Assembly (NCBI RefSeq): GCF_014844075.1 | Contig: NZ_CP062165.1 | Location: 7,068,001-7,132,000, forward strand | From: Paenibacillus sp. JNUCC-31 | GTDB taxonomy: Bacteria; Bacillota; Bacilli; Paenibacillales; Paenibacillaceae | Direction of reading: 5' to 3' | DNA: 64,000 nt | Part shown: positions 49,714 to 58,350 of the stretch, piece by piece | Layout of the letters: every line of letters starts with the position of its first letter | Numbering within the stretch: position 1 is the first letter of the stretch | Program-made: the position numbers and the translations under genes | Notes under the pieces: model-generated | The model's input: only the letters and a program-made list of their open reading frames with translations | The model's database searches: none | Told to the model about the DNA's origin: nothing

Positions 49714-51091
49714 GGCTGGTGTGAATCCAACCGTCGTTATGGGTACATTTGATCCCGAAACGCGTTGGAGGGATCCGAACTTGGCAAAGTTACCCGCTAT
49801 GCCTGATAAGGACCGGGAATCCATTGTCTTATGTATGGACGAGCTGTTATTCCCATTCTGCGGGCCCGACGATATTCTCTACAGCCGCTGCAAAATCGAT
49901 TCTAAGCTGTACGATTACCTGAATGGTTTAGGCTTTTCTTTCCGAAGCCGTTTTCACTTTGATCTAAACGATGAGACCAAGTCTCTTCCTGGACCGGACA
50001 TTTTCAATCCGTGCATATTCAGTCTTGCTGCTGACGGGCTACAGCCTGAAGCGTTATTAAGCCACAATGTACAATGTCTCTCTCCTTATGCTGTTACGGC
50101 TGATACGGAAAAGTATCTGCATGGAACCGGACTGATGGGTTCTTTGCCGGACCTTGAGACGGTTAAGCGTGTAAATTCGAAATTCTACTCCAACCGACTC
50201 CTGAGCAGAATCGGAGTGAAGTGCTACGGCATGGAGGTGAATAGTGCAGTGGAAATGGAGGCTGTCGGAAATACGCTTCTGAAGCGAGGGGCCTATTTGT
50301 TGAAAGACCCCTTCGGTGTATCGGGCAAGGGAAACCTGCTCATCGATAGCGAAGCCATGCAGCGAAGGATAGCAGAGCATCTGGTAAAGCAGGAGAGAAG
50401 AGGATTGCGCTCACAATTCCTGCTGGAGCCACTGCTGAGAAAAGAGATTGATTTCAGTTCACACTGGTTCATTCGAAAGAGCGGTGAGAAAGATTTTATT
50501 TCCGTTCAGCAGATGGTGAATCAGCAGCAGAATTACGGCGGTTCTATACGAGCGGAGGAAGAGTTGATCCTTCAGCTGAAAAATGTCGGTTATTTCGACG
50601 TGATTGAAAAAGCACTCCAGATATTGGCGGACGATGGTTATCACGGCTTCGTTTGCTTCGACTCCATGATGCTGGAGGACGGAGAGGTCGTCCCCATTGT
50701 AGAGATCAACGCTCGCAAATCCATGGGCCTCATTAACGCTTATCTCGATAAAGGCTTGGAAAATCACGGCCATACCGGCCTACTCACTTTCCTGTCCATG
50801 GGTCTGCCTGAAGGCTTCGCATTCGGAGAACTTCTTGATGCTCTGCATGTATCGGGTCTTCTATTTACAGGCAAAGGCGGATACGGAATTTTACCACTTT
50901 CGTCTAACACCGTAATGGTGAATTATTTCATAATCTCTCGGCGTATATTGGAGGGATTCCAAAGCAATCGGGGCATGCCGAAGGGACGTCTGTATTTCTC
51001 GGTGGTGGGGCGTAACGATATACATCGTAGTGAACTAATCGTGTGCCTGAGGAACATACTCGCCGACTTGGGCATTAAAGTGTACAACTAA
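49700..51091 (+). CDS. ATP-grasp ligase (PGM1/BtrJ-like)
   Basis: A 463-residue protein with an N-terminal pre-ATP-grasp part, then ATP-grasp motifs YLLKDPFGVSGKGNLLIDS (lysine and glycine-rich loop), RSQFLLEPLLRKEIDFS, GYHGFVCFDSMMLEDGE and VVPIVEINARKSMG (metal-binding Glu and Asn). A C-terminal region (SGLLFTGKGGYGILPLS) resembles that of ATP-grasp peptide ligases. Beside the ACP it probably activates a carboxylate as acyl phosphate and loads it onto the carrier or an amine, as BtrJ does with glutamate on BtrI (inference). ATG 49700 has a weak ribosome site; GTG 49721 with GTGAGG upstream is an alternative start. Confidence 0.75.
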   Translation: MSRSEAGVNPTVVMGTFDPETRWRDPNLAKLPAMPDKDRESIVLCMDELLFPFCGPDDILYSRCKIDSKLYDYLNGLGFSFRSRFHFDLNDETKSLPGPDIFNPCIFSLAADGLQPEALLSHNVQCLSPYAVTADTEKYLHGTGLMGSLPDLETVKRVNSKFYSNRLLSRIGVKCYGMEVNSAVEMEAVGNTLLKRGAYLLKDPFGVSGKGNLLIDSEAMQRRIAEHLVKQERRGLRSQFLLEPLLRKEIDFSSHWFIRKSGEKDFISVQQMVNQQQNYGGSIRAEEELILQLKNVGYFDVIEKALQILADDGYHGFVCFDSMMLEDGEVVPIVEINARKSMGLINAYLDKGLENHGHTGLLTFLSMGLPEGFAFGELLDALHVSGLLFTGKGGYGILPLSSNTVMVNYFIISRRILEGFQSNRGMPKGRLYFSVVGRNDIHRSELIVCLRNILADLGIKVYN

Positions 51092-51112
51092 TCTGGAATG
51101 CGGAGGCTGCGC

Positions 51113-52219
51113 ATGAATTCATTTTCGGTTACCCTGCTTGCGTCGGGCAATTCGCTTGGGGCATACATTCCGGCAATGCATCTTGATACGTACCTGCGAG
51201 ATAGAGGTGTTAGAACAGACGTTCATGTTCTGGAGAACCTGTATCACGAAGAAATCAGGTGCAAGATTCTTTCCACCAAAAAAGCATTCCATGCCGATTT
51301 CTCCGTTGCTCTTATGGGCCATAAACTGGCCAAGCCTGTTGATTCCTCCCTGAATGAGGCGGAGGTCCAGCGACTGTTGGACTCCTGGATACGTGACGGT
51401 GTATGCCGCTTTGCTGTGTTTACCGGTTTTTGGCTCCCGATCCTGGAGCGTTACAAAACCATGGCACAGACGCCTCTGGATATTCAACTGATCCGGTTGG
51501 ATGCATGCGATACACCATCGTTTAAGGTACACAAGTCCTTGTATCCCGACTACAATAACGTCTGGCTTTACGAAGCTTCGAGGCTATCTCCAGAAGGCTA
51601 TATTGCTTCAGATGATATGGAACTCCTGCCTTATGAACAGCGTGCGGGACGCATTCTGATCCATGGCGGCGGCTGGGGAATCGGGACGTATGCAGCAACG
51701 ATCTCAGAGCTTCGTCAACTCGGTTACCCGTTGGATGTGATCGTGTACGATCCTTCCGAGGTGGAGGAGGACGATGGGAGTACACGGTACTTCGGAACAG
51801 ATGTTTCATGGAACCCGTGGAGCCGGAATGCCCAGGGGTGGCATACGTTTCCGCCAATGAACCGTTATGTCCGTGAAGATGGGATTCTTCGGGAAATTCC
51901 GCTTGGTGATTACTCCGCTTATACGGACCTGATGCGCAATTGTGCTGCAATGATCAGCAAGCCGGGTGGAGCGTCACTGAACGACTCGCTGTCTTACGGA
52001 ATCCCTTTTGTCATGTTAGAGCCGTTCGGTGACCATGAGCTTCAGAATTCAAATTATTGGGAGTCCTGCGGTTTCGGCATCCGATTTGCGGAATGGAAAG
52101 CCCTGGATTACTCGGAACAACATCTCGAAGAAATGTACAGACGTTTGCTGAAGCAGCGTTTAAAAATCAATCACTTGGGGAGGAAAACACATGCAGCCGA
52201 AAACAGCAGTTACGTTTGA
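51113..52219 (+). CDS. GT-B-fold glycosyltransferase (GT28-like C-terminus)
   Basis: A 368-residue protein. The N-terminal half (FSVTLLASGNSLGAYIPAMHL) looks like a Rossmann acceptor domain; RILIHGGGWGIG and MISKPGGASLNDSLSYGIPFVMLEPFGDHELQN are the nucleotide-sugar binding signature of GT28/UGT-type enzymes. ATG 51113 follows GGAGG at a proper distance; the frame opens upstream at 51098. It would add a sugar or similar unit to the product or its carrier-bound intermediate. Donor and acceptor are unknown. It overlaps the radical SAM gene by 29 bases. Confidence 0.7.
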   Translation: MNSFSVTLLASGNSLGAYIPAMHLDTYLRDRGVRTDVHVLENLYHEEIRCKILSTKKAFHADFSVALMGHKLAKPVDSSLNEAEVQRLLDSWIRDGVCRFAVFTGFWLPILERYKTMAQTPLDIQLIRLDACDTPSFKVHKSLYPDYNNVWLYEASRLSPEGYIASDDMELLPYEQRAGRILIHGGGWGIGTYAATISELRQLGYPLDVIVYDPSEVEEDDGSTRYFGTDVSWNPWSRNAQGWHTFPPMNRYVREDGILREIPLGDYSAYTDLMRNCAAMISKPGGASLNDSLSYGIPFVMLEPFGDHELQNSNYWESCGFGIRFAEWKALDYSEQHLEEMYRRLLKQRLKINHLGRKTHAAENSSYV

Positions 52220-53366
52220 CCAGCTGACATTCCAAAATATGAAAAGAACCCTCGTTCCACTGGCGGAAACGGGAAGGAAACGCCGGGAAGACCCGACGTA
52301 TGCAGCACCCGTACCTTATGAGATCGGAATCAAGCTTAATAACGGCTGCAACCTGCGCTGCAAGCATTGTTTTGAATGGAATCCAGACGGTTTCCATCAC
52401 GGCTTTGCCAGTGAAGTGAAGAGAGACGAAATCGAGATTCCTGTCGTGGAGAAACTGTTGGCCGAAACGAGAGAACGCAAATCACGTGTGTTCCTGTGGG
52501 GCGGAGAACCGCTATTCTACTCCAAGTTCGATGAACTGGCAGAACTACTGGCTAAGGAAGATCGGCACACGACCATTTGTACGAACGCGATTCTCATTGA
52601 ACAAAAGCTGGATTCCATTTTGAAAATGTCAAAGAATTTGGTCATGCTCGTCAGCCTGGAAGGTTTCGAGAAAGAGAATGACGCGATCCGGGGCAAAGGC
52701 ACGTTCAAGAAAGTGATTCACGCCATACAGCTGCTGTTGGATCTGCAAAAGCAGGGCTTGTACCAAGGCAAAGTGTCCGTAGCTCTGACTGTAAATGACC
52801 AGATGGTTGACCAGCTTTATAACTTGATGGAATTCTTTGAAGAGATGGGCGTGGATTCCGTTTACTTCTGCTTCCCATGGTATATCCCTTCCGATACAGC
52901 AGAAAAAATGGACACCTACTTTGATGCCCACTTTCCGCATCTTGCCTCCCGCTTTGCGAGCGACCACAAGAACAGCTGGCATTCTTTCACGTTCCACATC
53001 TCGCCGGACCGTTTCGACACGCTAATAGAGGAATTTAAACGAGTCAATTCACGTGTGTGGAATGTACGTATCCGCTATCAGCCAGCGTTGGAGCCCGAAG
53101 AGGTAGAAGGTTTTATTCGCGGTAGTGAGAAGCCGGCGATGAATCGGACCAAGTGTTTCTCGATCTCGAATCGGATGGATGTAATGCCAGACGGTAAGGT
53201 TAATCCATGCAAATTTTTCCCGGAATTCAGTGTTGGTAATTTGTACGAAGAAAGTGTGGCCGATATTTTCCATGGTGAGGATCTGCGAAAACAGCGGGAG
53301 ATTCTGGCCTGCGGTCTGACACCGATTTGTTCGAAATGCGTGCTTCTGTATAACAACGGAGTTTAA
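52191..53366 (+). CDS. Radical SAM/SPASM enzyme
   Basis: A 391-residue enzyme with the canonical CxxxCxxC cluster CNLRCKHC (Cys53, Cys57, Cys60), GGEPLF SAM-binding motif and a C-terminal SPASM-like domain with Cys in TKCFSIS, NPCKFFPE and ACGLTPICSKC. SPASM enzymes usually modify peptides or amino acids by C-H activation. ATG 52191 follows GGGGAGG and overlaps the preceding gene. No precursor peptide gene was found in the operon, so an amino acid or carrier-bound substrate seems likelier than a ribosomal peptide (inference). Confidence 0.85.
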   Translation: MQPKTAVTFDQLTFQNMKRTLVPLAETGRKRREDPTYAAPVPYEIGIKLNNGCNLRCKHCFEWNPDGFHHGFASEVKRDEIEIPVVEKLLAETRERKSRVFLWGGEPLFYSKFDELAELLAKEDRHTTICTNAILIEQKLDSILKMSKNLVMLVSLEGFEKENDAIRGKGTFKKVIHAIQLLLDLQKQGLYQGKVSVALTVNDQMVDQLYNLMEFFEEMGVDSVYFCFPWYIPSDTAEKMDTYFDAHFPHLASRFASDHKNSWHSFTFHISPDRFDTLIEEFKRVNSRVWNVRIRYQPALEPEEVEGFIRGSEKPAMNRTKCFSISNRMDVMPDGKVNPCKFFPEFSVGNLYEESVADIFHGEDLRKQREILACGLTPICSKCVLLYNNGV

Positions 53367-53426
53367 TCGCTTTAACTTTAAGCCGCCCGATTAGGGAAAA
53401 CATGCAATCATTCAGGAGGAGCGGGG

Positions 53427-54410
53427 ATGGACTTTATCCGTGTACGGGACCTACACAAATCGTTTGTGTATTACCGGAAAGAAGCAGGACTCAAACATTC
53501 ATTAAAAAACTTGTTTGCACGCAAATCACTTGTGAAGGAAGCGGTTAAGTCCGTTTCCTTCGATATCGGTCCAGGCGAGTGCGTTGGATTTCTGGGTCCC
53601 AACGGGGCAGGTAAAACCACGACGCTCAAAATGTTATCGGGCATTCTGTATCCCACAAGCGGAAAAGCTGACGTACTTGGCTATGTGCCTTGGGAGCGAA
53701 AGAACGAGTTCAAACGCCTTTTCTCCATTGTAATGGGCCAGAAAAATCAGCTTTGGTGGGACCTTCCCGCCAGTGACTCGATTTATTTGAACAAATGTAT
53801 ATATGACGTGGAGGACGGACTTTATCGTCGAAATCTTGCCGAACTATCGGAAATGCTTGATGTGCAAGACCTCCTGGATGTACAGGTACGCAGGCTGTCC
53901 TTGGGTGAACGGATGAAAATGGAGCTGATCGCCGCTCTGATCCATCGACCGAAGCTGCTGTATCTCGACGAGCCGACGATCGGCCTGGATTTTCCCTCTC
54001 AGAAGAGGGTGCGGGAGTTTCTGAAATACTATAATGAGCAGTTTGGCGCAACGATCCTGCTGACGAGCCACTACATGAAGGATGTGGAGGACCTGTGCAA
54101 ACGGACGATTATCATTAACGAAGGAAGTCTTCTGTATGACGGAGATCTTTACAAAATTAACGATCTGTTTGGTGAGCACAAAATTGTGAAATTGCAATTC
54201 TCGGAGCCGGTTGCCGAGCAGCGGTTGGCCAAATTCGGGAAAATAATCAGCTCAGACGACTACAGCGTTGTTCTGGAGCTGCCCAAACACCGCTTAAAAG
54301 AAGTATCACGAGCTGTACTCGATTCGTTTCCGATTGTTGACTGGACGATTGAGGATGTGCCGATCGAGGAGAGTATCTCCATGCTCTATCAAAAGGAATC
54401 CGTCGGATGA
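53427..54410 (+). CDS. ABC exporter ATP-binding protein
   Basis: A 327-residue ATPase with Walker A GPNGAGKTTT, signature LSLGERMKMELIAAL, Walker B LLYLDEPTIGLD and switch TSHYMKDVEDL. It is of the DUF990-associated ABC-2 exporter type. CAGGAGGAG precedes ATG 53427, 60 bases after the radical SAM gene. The permease genes follow by overlap (ATGA, 54407-54410). It should power export of the operon's product and perhaps give self-protection. Confidence 0.93.
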   Translation: MDFIRVRDLHKSFVYYRKEAGLKHSLKNLFARKSLVKEAVKSVSFDIGPGECVGFLGPNGAGKTTTLKMLSGILYPTSGKADVLGYVPWERKNEFKRLFSIVMGQKNQLWWDLPASDSIYLNKCIYDVEDGLYRRNLAELSEMLDVQDLLDVQVRRLSLGERMKMELIAALIHRPKLLYLDEPTIGLDFPSQKRVREFLKYYNEQFGATILLTSHYMKDVEDLCKRTIIINEGSLLYDGDLYKINDLFGEHKIVKLQFSEPVAEQRLAKFGKIISSDDYSVVLELPKHRLKEVSRAVLDSFPIVDWTIEDVPIEESISMLYQKESVG

Positions 54411-55216
54411 ATGGACGCAAATTGTATACGGCTGTTTTTTCGATGGGTGTGCAGCAATCCATGGAATACCGATTTCACTTCTTTCTCGGTCTTCTCGGAG
54501 CCGCGTTTCCGATTCTGGTCCAGTATTTTATATGGACAGCGGTGTATCAGCATTCTGGAGAAGCGGCGCTGTTCTCGTATTCATACAATCAAATCATATT
54601 GTATACCATCTTGGCGGGCTTGGTATCCAAGCTGATCGCTACCCAGTTCGAGCATCAGATTGTCGACGATATCAAAAACGGCGGCCTCAACAAGTATCTG
54701 ATCAAACCGGTCAGCTACTTCGGGTATCGGCTAGTATCCTTTTTTGGACAGAAGGCGATCTATTATGGAGTTACCGCTGTGCTGCTCATCGGGATTATCT
54801 GGATCGCATCTGCCGGGGGCGTACTTGAGTTTCAGGTCATACGGCTGATCTTGTTCGCCGTTACGCTGACGGGTGCGCTTCTGCTCAATTTCCTGATTGC
54901 CTATTGCATCTGCGCGAGTGCTTTTTATCTGAATGAAATCTCTTACTTTTTCGTTATTACCAGTCTGCTCGTCAATATTTTGAGCGGAGGGATGTTTCCG
55001 TTGGAGATTTTCGGGGATTCAATTGTGGAGGCACTTCAGTACACGCCATTTCCATATACTATTTATTTTCCAGTTAATGTCCTCAGCGGCAAAACGGAAA
55101 TGGCGGCCATGTATCAGGGATTGCTCATCCAGTGCGGGTGGATACTCCTGTTCTTATGGCTATCCCGTCTAACATGGCGGATATCCATGAAGAAATATTC
55201 GGCGGTTGGGGGGTAG
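54407..55216 (+). CDS. ABC-2 exporter permease (first subunit)
   Basis: A 269-residue membrane protein with about six helices (FFLGLLGAAFPILVQYFIWTA, LLNFLIAYCICASAFYLNE, FVITSLLVNILSGGMFPLE). It belongs to the ABC-2/DUF990 group that pairs with a second permease. The ATG overlaps the ATPase stop by four bases, giving coupled translation. It works with the permease at 55229. Confidence 0.9.
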   Translation: MNGRKLYTAVFSMGVQQSMEYRFHFFLGLLGAAFPILVQYFIWTAVYQHSGEAALFSYSYNQIILYTILAGLVSKLIATQFEHQIVDDIKNGGLNKYLIKPVSYFGYRLVSFFGQKAIYYGVTAVLLIGIIWIASAGGVLEFQVIRLILFAVTLTGALLLNFLIAYCICASAFYLNEISYFFVITSLLVNILSGGMFPLEIFGDSIVEALQYTPFPYTIYFPVNVLSGKTEMAAMYQGLLIQCGWILLFLWLSRLTWRISMKKYSAVGG

Positions 55217-55228
55217 CGGGCATTCCAT

Positions 55229-56032
55229 ATGTTTAGAACCATGAGAAAATACGCACATTTGTACGGCATGTTCATCAAAAATTGTCTCATTGCCCAGATG
55301 GAGTTTCGAGGAAATTTCATGATGAGCCTGCTGGTGGAATCCGTCTACCTGCTTGCCAAACTGTTATATGTGCTCGTTGTGTTCCGCACCGATCTTCACG
55401 TCGACGGCATCCCTCCTGAAGGGCTGCTTCTATTTATAGGCATGCACACTGTAGTAACAGGTGTGTATGTCGGTCTGTTTTTCACAAATTTCACGAAGAT
55501 CCCGGAATATATTAAGGACGGATCGCTTGATTTAATGCTGACAAAGCCGGTTTCTCTCCAGTTTATGGCTTCTTTGCGTTATGTCGATCTGGCACTGCCC
55601 ATTCCTGATATACTGGTTGGTCTCGTCATGATTGGCATCGGATGGCATGCTATGGATATACCGTTGACGCTACTGCAACTTGCCGGGTTTATGCTGCTGC
55701 TATTCGTCTCTGTTGTCATCACATACTGTCTGATGATTATCCCTGCATTACTTTCATTTCGGTTCGTTCAGACGGGTTCAGCATCCGAGATCGCCCATTC
55801 CGCCTGGGACGCCAACAATTTCCCAATGGCAATATACCCGACTTGGGTCCGACGGATCGGCACCTTCATCATCCCGCTGTTTCTGATTACCAATTTCGGA
55901 CCCATGTTCCTGCTGGGGCAACTCGGCTGGCTCTATACAGGACTGGCGCTGGTCGGTTCACTTATTCTTTTCACAGCTATACGAGTGCTCTGGAAACAGG
56001 CTGTGAAGGGATACAGCAGTGCAAGCAGTTAA
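55229..56032 (+). CDS. ABC-2 exporter permease (second subunit)
   Basis: A 267-residue membrane protein of about six helices (SLLVESVYLLAKLLYVLVVF, GLLLFIGMHTVVTGVYVGLFF, LAGFMLLLFVSVVITYCLMIIP), the partner of the upstream permease. It starts at ATG 55229, 13 bases after the previous stop. Together with the ATPase it forms a heteromeric exporter. Confidence 0.9.
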   Translation: MFRTMRKYAHLYGMFIKNCLIAQMEFRGNFMMSLLVESVYLLAKLLYVLVVFRTDLHVDGIPPEGLLLFIGMHTVVTGVYVGLFFTNFTKIPEYIKDGSLDLMLTKPVSLQFMASLRYVDLALPIPDILVGLVMIGIGWHAMDIPLTLLQLAGFMLLLFVSVVITYCLMIIPALLSFRFVQTGSASEIAHSAWDANNFPMAIYPTWVRRIGTFIIPLFLITNFGPMFLLGQLGWLYTGLALVGSLILFTAIRVLWKQAVKGYSSASS

Positions 56033-56099
56033 GGCAAATTCTCAGACATAAGGTGAAGCAGCCCAACAACTTAGAAATCAGAAGGGGGAGAAAAAATGA

Positions 56100-57143
56100 A
56101 TGAATGCAGTTCAGCTACCCGTGTTGAATCCGCCGCTTAAAGGATTTCTGCGGTGGGCTTACACACTTTCGATTACCAGTGCACATGAGGAAACGATTCC
56201 TTGGTATTACAGCAATTTCATTCAATTGTCCTGCAAGAAAACCTTTCTGGAGGATGGTAGACAGTTTTATATCGATTTCTTCCGGGGCCAGCCCAACGAA
56301 CTGAATTTTAACAATCCGTTTCTGCTCACATGCTCCGTCAATTATACGATTCTGGAGCATTTGGCTTTGGACGCCTGGCCCCAATTTTTCGCGGATCAGA
56401 TTCGCAGCGGCTATTATTGTGTCGTATTTTTGGACGAGTCCAGGTTATCTCCAGCGGCTGCCTATCAAAAAGAACCGTTTCCTCATCATCTTTTTCTGTA
56501 TGGTTACGATTGGGACAAACGTATTTTTGATGCTTCCATGTTTGACCATACAGGAGTATATCGCAATGTACAGATTCCGTTCACGGAGTTCCTGGATGCT
56601 GTCCATTCCATGAGACATCTGCTCAGAGAGGAACTCACCGCGGATCATCATACTTATTTTTACAAATACGAGCCGCATTCTCCGTATCCATTCGATAGAA
56701 TCGTAGCGCTCGACCAACTGCATGATTACCTGAATGGAGAGACCCATCTGAACCGCATTAATTACAATCCTGACGAAGAACAGGCTTTCGGAATTCACGT
56801 CTACGATTATTTGCAAATGTACTATGATGCTGTAGAGAGCAACGATCCCCGGCTTGGCGACCGTAACGATGTGAGGCATCTTCATGTGCTCTGGGAGCAC
56901 AAAAAAATGATGAGTGAACGGATTGCCTATTTGATAGAAGAGGGGATAATCCCATACGACGAAGAACTTGTGAATGGTTATCAGGATATAACTACCAGGG
57001 CAATGAAGCTAAGGGATCAATATATCCGTCATGAAATTCGTGAAGACAAGGCAGTGTTTGAAAAGGTGAGGCAACGATTGGAGGAATTCCGCAAGGAAGA
57101 GCCTGCTCTCCTGCAAAGACTGATTTCATTGCTCGAAAGTTGA
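56100..57143 (+). CDS. BtrH/C39-like putative acyltransferase
   Basis: A 347-residue protein without signal peptide. The region HHLFLYGYDWDKRIFDASMF (about 142-161) resembles the His and Asp of BtrH-N/C39-type papain-like folds. Candidate nucleophile cysteines are in FIQLSCKKTF, FLLTCSVNY or SGYYCVVF; which one is uncertain. In butirosin synthesis BtrH moves the side chain from the BtrI carrier protein to the aminoglycoside, so here it may transfer the carrier-bound group to an acceptor. The C-terminal half is helical with charged residues. ATG 56100 follows GGGGGAG. Family placement is by eye only. Confidence 0.55.
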   Translation: MNAVQLPVLNPPLKGFLRWAYTLSITSAHEETIPWYYSNFIQLSCKKTFLEDGRQFYIDFFRGQPNELNFNNPFLLTCSVNYTILEHLALDAWPQFFADQIRSGYYCVVFLDESRLSPAAAYQKEPFPHHLFLYGYDWDKRIFDASMFDHTGVYRNVQIPFTEFLDAVHSMRHLLREELTADHHTYFYKYEPHSPYPFDRIVALDQLHDYLNGETHLNRINYNPDEEQAFGIHVYDYLQMYYDAVESNDPRLGDRNDVRHLHVLWEHKKMMSERIAYLIEEGIIPYDEELVNGYQDITTRAMKLRDQYIRHEIREDKAVFEKVRQRLEEFRKEEPALLQRLISLLES

Positions 57144-57177
57144 ACTAACCCCTCTCTGAAATTGTTGCGGAATCAGC

Positions 57178-57209
57178 AGTCCAGCCTCATTCGAGGATGG
57201 ACTTTTTTC
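57178..57209 (+). terminator. Terminator of the ACP biosynthetic operon
   Basis: AGTCCAGCCTC (57178-57188) pairs with GAGGATGGACT (57193-57203), one mismatch, around ATTC, followed by a run of Ts. It delimits the operon from rbsR. Confidence 0.85.
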
Positions 57210-57294
57210 TGTTAACTTTAGCCCTACGTCTTACGCCAGCAAGTACGTACGTCTTTTTCTGACCGACTTGGATATATTTCCAGTAACAAAAGGA

Positions 57295-57343
57295 TTGTCA
57301 AACTAAACGAAATATGATATTTTCATATCTGTAACCGGTTACA
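57295..57343 (+). promoter_or_regulatory. Ribose operon promoter and RbsR operator
   Basis: TTGTCA (57295-57300), 17-bp spacer and TATTTT (57318-57323) are a plausible promoter. TGTAACCGGTTACA (57330-57343) is a perfect LacI-type palindrome next to the start region and is the expected RbsR site. Confidence 0.75.
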
Positions 57344-57360
57344 CATAGGAGTGAACGTTC

Positions 57361-58350
57361 ATGACAACCATTAAAGATGTAGCTCAACTGGCTGGGGTAT
57401 CAGTAGCCACTGTATCACGGGTCATTAATGAAAGAGGTTATGTTCATGCAGACACGCGCAAGAAGGTGGAAGAAGCGGTCAAGCAGCTTAACTTCTCTCC
57501 GAATGAAGTGGCCCGCTCTTTATATAAACGTAAGTCCAAGCTGATCGGCCTGCTGCTTCCGGATATTGCAAACCCTTACTTTCCGCAGCTTGCACGCGGT
57601 GTAGAGGACCGGATGCAGGAACAGGAATTCAGACTGATTTTCGGAAATAGTGATGAGGATGAACAAAAGGAACGAGATTATATTCAGACTTTTGTCCAAA
57701 ATAATGTGGTGGGCGTAATCTCTTCAACAAACTACCCTCATTCTTCAATATATGAAAGCTTGAAGATCCCTGTGGTGTTTCTGGACAGGACACCGCTGGA
57801 CAGTCCCTCCGTATATGCGGATGGGAGAGAGGGCGGGCGCTTGGCTGCAAGGGAGATCATCAAGCGTGGAAGTCGCCGAATTACGGTCATGCAGGGACCA
57901 GCACATATCAAACCTGCGCAGGACCGTTTTGAAGGCGCAATCGAGAGCATACGTCAGGCTGGTCTCGATTACCGCGTAATTCAAACGACATCTTTCTCCT
58001 TTAATGATGTTGGGTTATGGGCGGAAGAGCTATTCAGCAAGTACGGTGATACTGACGGAGTCATTGCCAGTAATGACATTGCGGCCATGGCGGTACTGCA
58101 CGAAGCATTGCGAATCGGAATCAAAGTTCCGGAGGATATGCAAATTATCGGCTTCGACGATATCCCAATGAGCAGCTTGTTATCGCCTGCCTTGTCGACC
58201 ATTCGCCAACCGGCATATGAGATGGGGAGAGAAGCCGCCGGATTGCTTATTAAACTTGTAGAACAAGCACCAATCGAAAATAAACACATACAATTGCCTG
58301 TCAGTTTCATTGAACGAGGCACAACAAGAAAGGTGAATTCGAATGGCTAA
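57361..58350 (+). CDS. rbsR: Ribose operon repressor RbsR (LacI family)
   Basis: A 329-residue LacI-family repressor. The HTH is TIKDVAQLAGVSVATVSRVINERGYV, followed by the hinge helix (FSPNEVARSLYKRKS) and a periplasmic-binding-like ligand domain that recognises ribose. It lies directly upstream of the rbsKDACB genes and overlaps rbsK by eight bases. The perfect palindrome 17 bases before the ATG is its likely autoregulated operator. AGGAGTG precedes the start. Confidence 0.93.
   Translation: MTTIKDVAQLAGVSVATVSRVINERGYVHADTRKKVEEAVKQLNFSPNEVARSLYKRKSKLIGLLLPDIANPYFPQLARGVEDRMQEQEFRLIFGNSDEDEQKERDYIQTFVQNNVVGVISSTNYPHSSIYESLKIPVVFLDRTPLDSPSVYADGREGGRLAAREIIKRGSRRITVMQGPAHIKPAQDRFEGAIESIRQAGLDYRVIQTTSFSFNDVGLWAEELFSKYGDTDGVIASNDIAAMAVLHEALRIGIKVPEDMQIIGFDDIPMSSLLSPALSTIRQPAYEMGREAAGLLIKLVEQAPIENKHIQLPVSFIERGTTRKVNSNG

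Noticed and set aside
55642..56103. 153-codon ORF overlapping the second exporter permease
   Set aside because: It is in another frame of a clear membrane protein gene and has no independent ribosome site.
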